A stretch of 36,686 nucleotides of DNA from JAQGMJ01 sp036271855 (GTDB taxonomy: Bacteria > Pseudomonadota > Gammaproteobacteria > Burkholderiales > JAEUOS01): contig DATAZV010000183.1 of assembly GCA_036271855.1 (NCBI GenBank), forward strand, positions 1 through 36,686. Direction: 5' to 3'. This document shows, in pieces, positions 15,853 to 25,187 of this stretch. The notes under the pieces are model-generated. The model had not been told where the DNA came from and did no database searches. It saw nothing but the letters and a program-made list of their open reading frames with translations. The position numbers were made by a program, and so were the translations under genes. The first letter of the stretch is position 1; the number at the start of each line of letters is the position of its first letter.

Positions 15853-16890
15853 TCAGTCGGCGCCGGCGGCGCGCAGGCGCGGCATCACATCTTGTGCGAA
15901 GCGCGTCATCGACGCCTTCACCTGCTCGCCAGTGAGCCCGCCGAACTGCATGTTCAAGCTGAAATGAGTGACCTTCAGCGTTTCCAGGTCTTCGAGCATG
16001 CGGCGGGCGCAGTGTTCGGCGTCGCCGATCACCGCCATCTCTGCGATCTGCTCCAGGGTCGGCTCGTCCGGCGCGGCCACCTCCGGCACGATGGCCTGCG
16101 GCAGTTGCGCCAGCTTGCCCTTGAGGGAGTGAATCATGCGGTGCGTGTGGCGCGCGTGCTCGGCGGCGGCAAGGCGGTCCGTTTCATTGGCGCTGACATA
16201 GACGGTGCGCTGCACGCCGAAAGGCGTGGTGCCGGCGCGGCCAGCGGCGCTCCAGGCAGCCTGGTAGGCGTCACGCGCCGGCAGCAGGGTTTTGGCCGGC
16301 ATCCAGCCACCGGCGACAAACGGCACATAGCCCTTGGCGGCAATGCGCTCGGCCATGCCGGGGATGCGCGCACCGGCGACCCAGATGTCCGGCGGCGTGG
16401 CCGCGTGCAGCGACAGGTGGGTGGCCGGCACGGTGAAATGCTTGCCCGCATACTCCACCGCATCGTGATTCAGCCCCATATCGAGAATGTCCAGCGCCTC
16501 GCTGAAACGCTCGTAGGCGATCTCCGGCGCGATGCCCAAACCGCGAAACTCGTGCAACTGGTTGCCGGTACCCACACCCAGCACCATGCGCCCTTTTGAA
16601 ACGGTGTGCGCCCAGATCGCTTCGTCGAGCAGGCGCATCGGGTTGTACAGCGGCAGCACCGCCACACCGGCGCCCAACCGAATTTTTTTCGTTTGCCCGG
16701 CGCACCAGGCCACCATCATCAGGGGCGAGGGACACAGGCTGAAGTTGGAAAAATGATGCTCGGCGAACCAGGCGAAATCGAAGCCCTGCTGATCGGCCAA
16801 AACCACCTGGTCGCGCGCTTCGTCGAAGACTTGGGACAGAGGCTTGGCGGGGTCGCGTTGCGGGAAAAGATGAAAAATGCCGATTTGCAT
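15853..16890 (-). CDS. LLM-class flavin-dependent oxidoreductase
   Basis: This 345-residue protein belongs to the bacterial luciferase-like superfamily, TIM-barrel enzymes that use reduced FMN or F420 for monooxygenation or related reactions. Markers are the N-terminal strand QIGIFHLFPQRD, FAWFAEHHFSNFSLCPSPLMMVAWCAGQTKKIRLGAGVAVLPLYNPMRLLDEA (residues about 58-108), and MVLGVGTGNQLHEFRGLGI, which match the luciferase-like domain; AEHHF carries the typical active-site histidines. Near the C-terminus VIGDAEHCARRMLEDLETLKVTHFSLNMQFGGLTGE fits the family's final barrel strands. The substrate cannot be told from sequence. It is divergent from the ABC permease fusion at 16991 with 100 bases between starts. 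Confidence 0.88.
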   Translation of the reverse strand: MQIGIFHLFPQRDPAKPLSQVFDEARDQVVLADQQGFDFAWFAEHHFSNFSLCPSPLMMVAWCAGQTKKIRLGAGVAVLPLYNPMRLLDEAIWAHTVSKGRMVLGVGTGNQLHEFRGLGIAPEIAYERFSEALDILDMGLNHDAVEYAGKHFTVPATHLSLHAATPPDIWVAGARIPGMAERIAAKGYVPFVAGGWMPAKTLLPARDAYQAAWSAAGRAGTTPFGVQRTVYVSANETDRLAAAEHARHTHRMIHSLKGKLAQLPQAIVPEVAAPDEPTLEQIAEMAVIGDAEHCARRMLEDLETLKVTHFSLNMQFGGLTGEQVKASMTRFAQDVMPRLRAAGAD

Positions 16891-16990
16891 GAGAAGAAGG
16901 ATCGCGCTACAGGGATAAAATTGCGGCTTCGTGAAAGTTGTCGCGTGACCTCAAGCTTAACCGAAAGCGGTGCTGCATTATCATGCGCGC

Positions 16991-18514
16991 ATGCTTCGCG
17001 ACTTTCGCCGCTCGTTGTTTCTCGCGCTCGCCGTCATGGCGGCGCCGCCGGCACCGGCGGCCGACGCGGTGCTGCACGTCGGCTCCAAGCGCTTTACCGA
17101 GTCCTACATCCTGGGCGAGATACTGACCCAGGCGGCGGCCCCCCATGCCCGCGTCGAGCACAAACAGGGCCTGGGCAATACCGCCATCGTCTATGAAGCG
17201 CTGCGCTCGGGCAGCATCGATCTCTATGCCGAGTACAGCGGCACCATCGCATTGGAAATTCTCAAGCGCGGCGGCCCGGTTTCGATCGCCGAGCTGGACA
17301 GTGCCCTCGCCGGCGAAGGCCTGGGCGTGGCGATTCCGCTCGGCTTCAACGACAGCTACGCGCTGGCCATGCGGAGCGCGGATGCAGCCCGTCTCGATCT
17401 GCGCACATTGGGCGACCTGGCACGCCACCCCGAATTGCGCCTGGGCCTGTCGCATGAATTTCTTGGCCGCGTGGATGGTTGGCCAGGCCTGGCGCAGGCC
17501 TACCACCTGCCGCAGCAGCCGACCAGCCTGGACCATGGCCTGGCGTACCAAGCCCTGGGCAAGCAGCAGGTCGACGTGATCGACATCTATTCGACCGATG
17601 CGCAAATCGCCAAGCAGGGACTCGCCGTACTCGCCGACGACCGCAACTACTTTCCGCGCTACGACGCCGTGGTGCTGTATCGCCGTGACTTGCCGCAGCG
17701 CTTTCCGCAAGCCTGGGCGGCGCTGCAAAAGCTGGAGGGCCGGATCAACGTACAGCAGATGATCGCGATGAACGCCGCCGCCGAACTCGAAGGCCGCTCC
17801 TTCACGGTAATTGCGCAGGACTTCCTGCGCACCGGCCAGGTACCGGCGCAGAGTAGCAGCGGCAAGACACGGCGCGACAGCCTGTGGGACAAGCTGTTCG
17901 ACGACCATCTCTGGACCCTGACGCGGCAGCATGTTTTTCTGGTGCTGGTATCCCTGGCCGCGGGCTGCCTGATCGGCCTGCCCTTGGGTGTGCTGGCCGC
18001 GCGCGCCCCGCACCTGCGCCAGCCGGTACTGACGATCGTAGGCGTGCTGCAGACCATCCCTTCGCTGGCCCTGCTGGCGATGCTGATTCCGCTGCTCGGC
18101 GCCATCGGCACCCTGCCGGCCTTAGCCGCCCTGTTCGTCTATTCGCTGCTGCCGATCGTGCGCAATACCATGACCGGACTGCAGGGCGTACCGGCGGGCC
18201 TCAGCCAGGCGGCGGTGGCGCTCGGCCTGCGGCCGCGCCAGCGCCTGCTGTATGTCGAATTGCCGCTGGCCGCGCCGGTGATCCTGGCGGGCGTAAAGAC
18301 CGCGGCCGTCACCAGCGTGGGCACGGCGACGATTGCCGCCTTTATCGGCGCCGGCGGATATGGGGAGCGGATTGCCACCGGCCTGGCGCTGAACGACAAC
18401 AATCTATTGCTGGCGGGAGCGATCCCCGCCGCCTTGCTGGCGGTGGCTACGCAGTGGGCCTTCGATCTGGCCGAATACGCCCTGCAGCGGCGCCGCCGGA
18501 GCGCCGCGCGCTAG
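16991..18514 (+). CDS. Osmoprotectant-type ABC transporter, fused binding protein and permease
   Basis: The product joins a glycine betaine/choline-type binding domain to an ABC permease in one chain of about 507 residues. I take the ATG at 16991; an in-frame GTG at 16970 is possible. A signal-like segment (LFLALAVMAAPPAPAADA) is followed by the OpuAC-type binding domain (VLHVGSKRFTESYILGEILTQAA; IDLYAEYSGTIALEIL; QVDVIDIYSTDAQI). From about residue 300 there are membrane helices (VFLVLVSLAAGCLIGLPLGVLAA; IVGVLQTIPSLALLAMLIPLLGAIG) and the EAA loop that docks the ATPase (QAAVALGLRPRQRLLYVELPLAAP). Binding domain first and permease second is the reverse of the OpuF/BilE order. No ATPase gene lies next to it, so the subunit must come from elsewhere. 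Confidence 0.9.
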   Translation: MLRDFRRSLFLALAVMAAPPAPAADAVLHVGSKRFTESYILGEILTQAAAPHARVEHKQGLGNTAIVYEALRSGSIDLYAEYSGTIALEILKRGGPVSIAELDSALAGEGLGVAIPLGFNDSYALAMRSADAARLDLRTLGDLARHPELRLGLSHEFLGRVDGWPGLAQAYHLPQQPTSLDHGLAYQALGKQQVDVIDIYSTDAQIAKQGLAVLADDRNYFPRYDAVVLYRRDLPQRFPQAWAALQKLEGRINVQQMIAMNAAAELEGRSFTVIAQDFLRTGQVPAQSSSGKTRRDSLWDKLFDDHLWTLTRQHVFLVLVSLAAGCLIGLPLGVLAARAPHLRQPVLTIVGVLQTIPSLALLAMLIPLLGAIGTLPALAALFVYSLLPIVRNTMTGLQGVPAGLSQAAVALGLRPRQRLLYVELPLAAPVILAGVKTAAVTSVGTATIAAFIGAGGYGERIATGLALNDNNLLLAGAIPAALLAVATQWAFDLAEYALQRRRRSAAR

Positions 18515-18525
18515 GCAGCACCGGC

Positions 18526-19473
18526 TCAGGCCGCGTGCGCGCCGCTGCGCCGCAAGGTGCGCATCAGGGCCCGCGAAGTGTTGGGCAGCTTGCCGTCCAC
18601 ACCCTCGATCAGCTTGTGCCGCGACAGGCTGGACATGATGAAGCGCGCGGTCTCGCGCGCCACCAGCTCGCGCTCGTTGTCCATGCAGATGATGTGATAG
18701 CTGTCACCCAGGATCAGTTTGCGCTTGTGTTCCGAGGCGATGCCTTCGTAGACCGCCTTGGCGTTGCGCGGGCTGGCGGTTTCATCGTCGACCGCGTGCA
18801 TGATCAGCGTATCGGTTTCGACCCGCGGCAAGGCGGCGCGGACTTCACGGCCGAGGCGGATCGCTTCGCACAAAAAGGCGATCGGAATTTCCGCCGCGCC
18901 GACGGCCGATTGCCTGCTTGAATGCATGGCCTCGGCGATCCGGTTGCGCATCGCCTCGTTCTTCAGCCCGAAGGGCGACGCTTCCTGATACGCATAGCGC
19001 TTGCCGATCCCCAGGCGATAGCAGGGCTCGAGGATGAACCGGTACCAGGGCAGCGCCCAGCCGTCGTACTGCAGCGTCACCGACAGCAGCGCCAGCGCGT
19101 TGACCGAGGGCCGCGCCTGGGCGATGGCCAGCGCCAGCGCGGCACCGATGCACAGGCCACCGACGCTGACCGAGGCGCAGCGCGCGGCCAGGGCGTCGTA
19201 TTCCTTGAGCAGCGCGGAAATCCACTGCTCGCGCCCGCTGCAGCCCGCGCCCATGCTGTAGCCCGATACAGAGGGGCACAACACGGTGAATCCGGCCTTA
19301 TGCAGAATCTTGGCGACAAAGCGCATTTCCGACGGCGCGCTGTTCAGGCCGTGGATCAGCATCACCGCATGCGGCCCGCCTTCAAACAAAAGCGGCGGCG
19401 GCGTGGCGTCGACCGCCACGGTAGCCGGTGCGGCAAGGTTCGGAATCGGGATCGGAAGGACGGCGGAGTTCAT
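18526..19473 (-). CDS. Alpha/beta hydrolase with Cys nucleophile elbow
   Basis: This is an alpha/beta-fold hydrolase of the Est30/serine-aminopeptidase type. Using the ATG at 19473 it has 315 residues; ATGs at 19518 and 19554 in the same frame are alternatives and no ribosome binding site decides. The oxyanion segment AVMLIHGLNSAPSEM precedes the nucleophile elbow SVGGLCIGAAL, which has Cys (about residue 108) where most members have Ser. The acid is in TLIMHAVDDETASP and the histidine in GDSYHIICMD. A Cys-Asp-His triad is known in dienelactone hydrolases, so activity is plausible, but the substrate is unknown. It converges on the ABC fusion with an 11-base gap. The C-terminal tail is basic. 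Confidence 0.85.
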   Translation of the reverse strand: MNSAVLPIPIPNLAAPATVAVDATPPPLLFEGGPHAVMLIHGLNSAPSEMRFVAKILHKAGFTVLCPSVSGYSMGAGCSGREQWISALLKEYDALAARCASVSVGGLCIGAALALAIAQARPSVNALALLSVTLQYDGWALPWYRFILEPCYRLGIGKRYAYQEASPFGLKNEAMRNRIAEAMHSSRQSAVGAAEIPIAFLCEAIRLGREVRAALPRVETDTLIMHAVDDETASPRNAKAVYEGIASEHKRKLILGDSYHIICMDNERELVARETARFIMSSLSRHKLIEGVDGKLPNTSRALMRTLRRSGAHAA

Positions 19474-19611
19474 GGGGAAATTCACAAAAGGCCAGTCCGG
19501 AAGAACTGGCGGCAGCATGCTCGCGGCGAAGGGTAACCGCTGCGTGCCGCACATACAATACAAGACACAAAATCTAACAAGTACCGTGGCAATTTGCGCT
19601 CTGCCGGCGCC

Positions 19612-19617
19612 TATAAT
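19612..19617 (+). promoter_or_regulatory. Candidate sigma-70 -10 for the DUF4118 gene
   Basis: TATAAT at 19612-19617 is a perfect -10 hexamer, 39 bases before the ATG at 19656. At the optimal distance the -35 region is poor (GGCAAT); a better TTGCGC at 19594-19599 is too close (12-base spacer). Confidence 0.4.
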
Positions 19618-19655
19618 CGACCGGTGCAGTCGAAGCCGCGGGATTGTTGCAGCGC

Positions 19656-20120
19656 ATGAAAATTCACAACGTCAAATCATGGGCACCCACCGGGGCGCGG
19701 CGCTGGGTGATGACGGTCAACATCTCCCTGCTCGCCTTTTTCGTGCGCATGAGCTTGCAGCCGGTAGTGCACGGACGTTTTCCGCTGCTGGCGTTTACCT
19801 TGTCCACCCTGTTCGTGCACTACCGCTATGGCCTGGGGCCGGCCGTGCTTTCGGCGATCGTGGCTTTTCCCGTCGGCGTGTATTTCTTCTTGCCGCCTTA
19901 CGGCCAATTCGGCGCCCTTGAGGCCGAAGACGTAATGACAGCAGGTGCCTACGGGCTACTGACCATCGCCTTCATGCTGGTGATCCAGCGCCTGCGCCGC
20001 GCGCAATACCGCGCGGAATTGTTGGCCGACGTGGCGGAATCGCGCTACATCATGCTGCTGCAATCGGACAAAGACCGCGAAGCCGCCGAGCGCGAACTCA
20101 AGGAGTTGCACCAGGAGTAA
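19656..20120 (+). CDS. Small DUF4118-type membrane protein
   Basis: The 154-residue protein resembles the DUF4118 membrane module found in KdpD-like sensor kinases. A basic N-terminus (KIHNVKSWAPTGARRW) leads to four close hydrophobic stretches: VNISLLAFFVRMSLQPV, FPLLAFTLSTLFVHYRYGLGPAVLSAIVAFPVGVYFFLPPYG, and MTAGAYGLLTIAFMLVIQRLRRAQ. The GPAVLSAIVA and YFFLPPYG segments are typical of DUF4118. A short charged coiled coil follows (AELLADVAESRYIMLLQSDKDREAAERELKELHQE) and the protein ends with no kinase, GGDEF or PAS domain. It may be a stand-alone sensor or a remnant of a longer kinase; the neat stop and no frame continuation favour an intact short gene. An in-frame TTG at 19644 is a less likely start. 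Confidence 0.75.
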   Translation: MKIHNVKSWAPTGARRWVMTVNISLLAFFVRMSLQPVVHGRFPLLAFTLSTLFVHYRYGLGPAVLSAIVAFPVGVYFFLPPYGQFGALEAEDVMTAGAYGLLTIAFMLVIQRLRRAQYRAELLADVAESRYIMLLQSDKDREAAERELKELHQE

Positions 20121-20154
20121 AGTGCCCCGCGCCCCGGCCGGCGCCGAAAACTGG

Positions 20155-20182
20155 TGCATTAAGTGCTTGATTCGGCTATAAT
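20155..20182 (+). promoter_or_regulatory. Candidate argF promoter
   Basis: TATAAT at 20177-20182 is a perfect -10 element, with TGCATT at 20155-20160 as a modest -35 across a 16-base spacer. It lies in the 125-base gap before argF, about 64 bases from the ATG I chose. I see no ArgR box I would defend. Confidence 0.45.
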
Positions 20183-20245
20183 TTTGAGCTTCGCACTCGA
20201 ACCATAATTGCGTACGGCCCAGGGCCGATGCGTATTGCGCCCATC

Positions 20246-21169
<924 letters not shown>

Positions 21170-21208
21170 ATCACTCGTTTCAATCTTTACGCTAACGGTT
21201 TGCACATC

Positions 21209-22453
<1,245 letters not shown>

Positions 22454-22471
22454 GCCGCAAGGCCCTGGACC

Positions 22472-22497
22472 AAAACGCCCGCGCATGCGGGCGTTTT
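22472..22497 (+). terminator. Intrinsic terminator after argG
   Basis: AAAACGCCCGC (22472-22482) and GCGGGCGTTTT (22487-22497) form an 11-bp stem with loop GCAT and end in a T-run. GC-rich stem, tight loop and T-tract are classical; the A-tract upstream would also let it act on the opposite strand. Confidence 0.92.
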
Positions 22498-22620
22498 CAA
22501 TTTGCTCGCCCGCACTGGCGGACTTTTTTATTGGCCGCTCCCGGCGCCGGATTCGCACCAGCGGGGTGCGCACTTCGTCGCCCCCCACCTCTCCGCGAAG
22601 GTCGATGCGGCGCCAAGCCT

Positions 22621-22654
22621 TTGTGTATACAGGACTTTTCCGTCTGGTATACAA
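22621..22654 (+). promoter_or_regulatory. Paired GTATAC operator sites, probable GntR target
   Basis: Two palindromic cores GTATAC lie at 22625-22630 and 22647-22652, within TTGTGTATACAGG and CTGGTATACAAA. Their centres are 22 bp apart, two helical turns, so two dimers could bind the same face. TGGTATACAA-like palindromes are typical for FadR/FCD-type GntR regulators, which often control carboxylate TRAP operons. The pair sits 60-90 bases before the racemase-like gene and just where a promoter is expected. No regulator gene is in the window. Confidence 0.65.
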
Positions 22655-22715
22655 ATTGCCATGCCTTGCTCATCGCGCCTTGCGCTCAAGAGACGGCCAT
22701 GCCGGCGACATTCCG

Positions 22716-23459
22716 ATGCGACTGCTGATCATCAACCCGAACACCACGCAGCAGGTCACCGACACCGTTGCCAAGGCGGCGCAAGCAGCGGCCGACCCCG
22801 GCACCGAGATCACGATGGCGACCGCGCGCTTCGGCGCCGAGGTGATCGCCAGCCGGGCGGAGGATATCGTCGCGGCGCATGCAGCATTGGAGATTGCCGC
22901 GCAGCATGCGGGCAAGTGCGACGCGGTAATCATCGCCGCCTCCTGGGATAGCGGCCTGCTCGGCATTCGCGAGGTGATGCGCGTACCGTTGGTGGGGCTG
23001 ACCGAAGCCGCGTGCACCATGGCCTCACTGCTGGGGGACCGCTTCGGCCTGGTGACTTTCGGCGCGCGCTCCATCCCCTGCTATCGCAACCGGGTCGTTT
23101 CCTACGGCATGGGCAGCCGGCTTGCCGGTGTCGGTTGCGTCGACATTGACCGCACCAGCATCTATGCGGATCGCGCCGGCACCATCGCCAAGCTGGTGGC
23201 CAGCGCGCGCGACCTGATCGACAACCACGGTGCCGAAGTCATCATCCCCAGCGGCGCGGTGCTGGCCGGGCTGAATGCCGAAGTGCAGGCCGAGTTGCAG
23301 GTACCGGTGATCGACGCGGTTGCCTGCGCCATGCAACTGGCGCAATCGCTGGTGCGCCTGAAGCCGTTCAAGCCGACCGGCGGCAGCTTCTCGGTGCCCG
23401 AGGGGCGCAAGGTGGGCGGCGTCGACCCGGCGATTACCGCGCTGTTCGAGCCGCGCTAG
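22716..23459 (+). CDS. Asp/Glu/hydantoin racemase-fold protein lacking catalytic cysteines
   Basis: The 247-residue product has the hydantoin racemase (HyuE-like) outline: N-terminal LLIINPNTTQQVTDTV, central AVIIAASWDSGLLGIREVMRVPLVGLTEAA, GDRFGLVTFGARS, and C-terminal AEVIIPSGAVLAGL with VPVIDAVACAMQLAQSL. Known hydantoin racemases have a catalytic Cys in IACFGDPG and another in VLGCAGM. Here those positions read Ala75-Ser76 (IAASWDSG) and Gly180 (IPSGAVLAG), so the two-base cysteine mechanism is not available. It may do a different reaction, such as a decarboxylation, isomerisation or hydrolysis, or be a binding protein. It heads a TRAP transporter operon. The true start is the ATG at 22716; the open frame upstream is spurious. 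Confidence 0.82.
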   Translation: MRLLIINPNTTQQVTDTVAKAAQAAADPGTEITMATARFGAEVIASRAEDIVAAHAALEIAAQHAGKCDAVIIAASWDSGLLGIREVMRVPLVGLTEAACTMASLLGDRFGLVTFGARSIPCYRNRVVSYGMGSRLAGVGCVDIDRTSIYADRAGTIAKLVASARDLIDNHGAEVIIPSGAVLAGLNAEVQAELQVPVIDAVACAMQLAQSLVRLKPFKPTGGSFSVPEGRKVGGVDPAITALFEPR

Positions 23460-23504
23460 AGCGGCATTCGTTCCAACAATTTCCCTATTTACCGAGGCAT
23501 TTCC

Positions 23505-24563
23505 ATGCAGACCCTTCGCTCCTCCTGGACCCGCATCGTCGCGGTACTTTGCTTCGGCCTATGTGGCACGGCGCTGGCCCAATCGCCCACGACGATGCGC
23601 GTCGCGGGAAATTTCTCCTCCAACGCCAAGCACGTGGACGGCATCGAGAAGCCCTTTTTCACCGCCCTGCCCAAGCTCTCCGGCATCCCGCTTGCCGTCA
23701 ACTACAACCCGATGGACGTGGTGGGCGTGCAGGCGGCGGACGCACTGCGCCTGCTGCGCTCCGGCACCTTCGACGTGATGTCGGTGCAGATCGGCATGGC
23801 TTCGCGCGACGACCCGTTTTTCGAGGGCCTGGACCTGATCGGCGTGTCGACCAATATGAGCGATTTGCGCAAGGCGGTGGATGCCTACCGCGAGGTATTC
23901 GACAAACGCCTGCAGCAGCGCTTTCGCGCCAAGGTGCTGACTCTGTGGCCGTTCGGCCCGCAGGTGTTTTTTTGCAATGCGCCGATCAAGACGGTGGATG
24001 ACCTGAAGGGCCTGAAAGTGCGCAGCTTCACGCCTTCGATGGCGGCATTGATCCAGAGCTTCGGCGCCACCCCGGTGTCGCTGCAGTTCTCCGAGGTGTA
24101 TCCCGCCCTGCAGCGCGGCGTGGCGAATTGCGGCGTGACTTCGCCGACCTCGGGCAACTCGGGCAAGTGGCCGGAGGTGACGACGCATTTTCTGCCGCTT
24201 TCGGTCTCCGGCTCGGTGCAGGGTCACTTCGTCAACCTGGAGTACTGGAACAAGTTCACGCCGGCGCAGCAAGCCACACTCTCGGCCCAGTTCAAGAAAA
24301 TGGAAGACGAACTATGGGCGCTGGCCGACCGCGCCAACATCGATGCGCTGAACTGCAACATCGGTAAAGACCCCTGCAAGGAGGGCACCAAGTTCAACAT
24401 GACCCTGGTGGCGGTGGCGCCGGCGGACGAGAAGAAGGTGAAGGACGCCGTCACCAAGGTGGTGTTGCCGCTGTGGAAGAACACCTGCAACAAGGTTGAC
24501 CCGAAATGCACCGAGACCTGGAACGCCACGGTGGGCAAAGCGCGCGGCTACCGCATCGACTGA
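23505..24563 (+). CDS. TRAP transporter substrate-binding protein (DctP family)
   Basis: This is the periplasmic receptor of a TRAP carboxylate importer. It has 352 residues with a clear signal peptide (IVAVLCFGLCGTALAQ, cleaved near residue 26). Family landmarks are the N-terminal MRVAGNFSSNAKHV, the LRLLRSGTFDVMSVQIGMAS segment, and the conserved FFCNAPIKTVDDLKGLKVRSFTPSMAALIQSFGATPVSLQFSEVYPALQRGVANCGVT, in which the Arg of VRS normally grips the substrate carboxylate. The C-terminus has four Cys (CNIGKDPC and CNKVDPKC) that could form disulfides in the periplasm, an unusual touch. The two permease genes follow immediately. The substrate is unknown; an organic acid related to the racemase-like enzyme is likely. 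Confidence 0.93.
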   Translation: MQTLRSSWTRIVAVLCFGLCGTALAQSPTTMRVAGNFSSNAKHVDGIEKPFFTALPKLSGIPLAVNYNPMDVVGVQAADALRLLRSGTFDVMSVQIGMASRDDPFFEGLDLIGVSTNMSDLRKAVDAYREVFDKRLQQRFRAKVLTLWPFGPQVFFCNAPIKTVDDLKGLKVRSFTPSMAALIQSFGATPVSLQFSEVYPALQRGVANCGVTSPTSGNSGKWPEVTTHFLPLSVSGSVQGHFVNLEYWNKFTPAQQATLSAQFKKMEDELWALADRANIDALNCNIGKDPCKEGTKFNMTLVAVAPADEKKVKDAVTKVVLPLWKNTCNKVDPKCTETWNATVGKARGYRID

Positions 24564-24572
24564 GCGCCGCGC

Positions 24573-25187
24573 ATGCCCGATAACCTGTTCTCGCGCTGGA
24601 TGCGCCGCGGCGTCGACGCGCTGGTGCTGCTCTCCGGCTGGTGGATGATCCTGCTGTCACTCGCCACCTGCTTCGAGATGGTCTCGCGCAAGCTGTTCCA
24701 GTACAGCCTGCAGGGCATTGACGAGATCGGCGGCTATACGCTGGCGGTGACTTCCGCGATCGGCTTTTCCTACACCCTGATCACCCGCGGGCACACGCGC
24801 ATCGACTTCCTGGTGTCCAAGCTGCCGGTGCAGGGGCGCGCCTTCATGAACACGCTGGCGATGGTGACCCTGGCGGCGCTCGCCACCTTCGCGGTGTATC
24901 GCGCCAGCTCGGAGCTTTCCGAGACCATCGAATTCCAGAGCACCGCCACCACGCCGCTGCAAACGCCGCTGTGGATACCGCAGTCGCTGTGGTTCACCGG
25001 CTATGCGCTGTTCGCGCTGATCGCCGTCTACCTGGCGGCGCATGCGATGTACCTGCTGCTGCGCGGGCGCGCGCTTGAGCTGAACAAGCTTTACGGCCCA
25101 CAGACGCTGGAAGAGGAAATCGAAAGCGAGGCCGGCGACGTGCTGCGCGAAGCGCACCTGGCGCAAGCGCCGGAAGGCCGCGCATGA
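24573..25187 (+). CDS. TRAP transporter small permease (DctQ family)
   Basis: DctQ subunits are four-helix membrane proteins that brace the large TRAP permease. The 204-residue product shows helices at about residues 15-35 (ALVLLSGWWMILLSLATCFEM), 48-68 (GGYTLAVTSAIGFSYTLI), 90-112 (MNTLAMVTLAALATFAVY) and 140-162 (SLWFTGYALFALIAVYLAAHAMYLLL). The DctQ motif RKLFQYSLQGIDEIGGYTL is present. A charged C-terminal tail of about 40 residues (EEEIESEAGDVLREAHLAQ) is longer than usual. It begins 9 bases after the receptor gene and overlaps the large permease by four bases. Confidence 0.93.
   Translation: MPDNLFSRWMRRGVDALVLLSGWWMILLSLATCFEMVSRKLFQYSLQGIDEIGGYTLAVTSAIGFSYTLITRGHTRIDFLVSKLPVQGRAFMNTLAMVTLAALATFAVYRASSELSETIEFQSTATTPLQTPLWIPQSLWFTGYALFALIAVYLAAHAMYLLLRGRALELNKLYGPQTLEEEIESEAGDVLREAHLAQAPEGRA

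Noticed and set aside
19594..19617. TTGCGC with TATAAT as a complete sigma-70 promoter
   Set aside because: The 12-base spacer is too short; only the -10 hexamer is kept as a candidate.
22485..22715. N-terminal extension of the racemase-like gene
   Set aside because: It would run through the argG terminator and the GTATAC operators, and the conserved family start LLIINPNT begins at the ATG at 22716.
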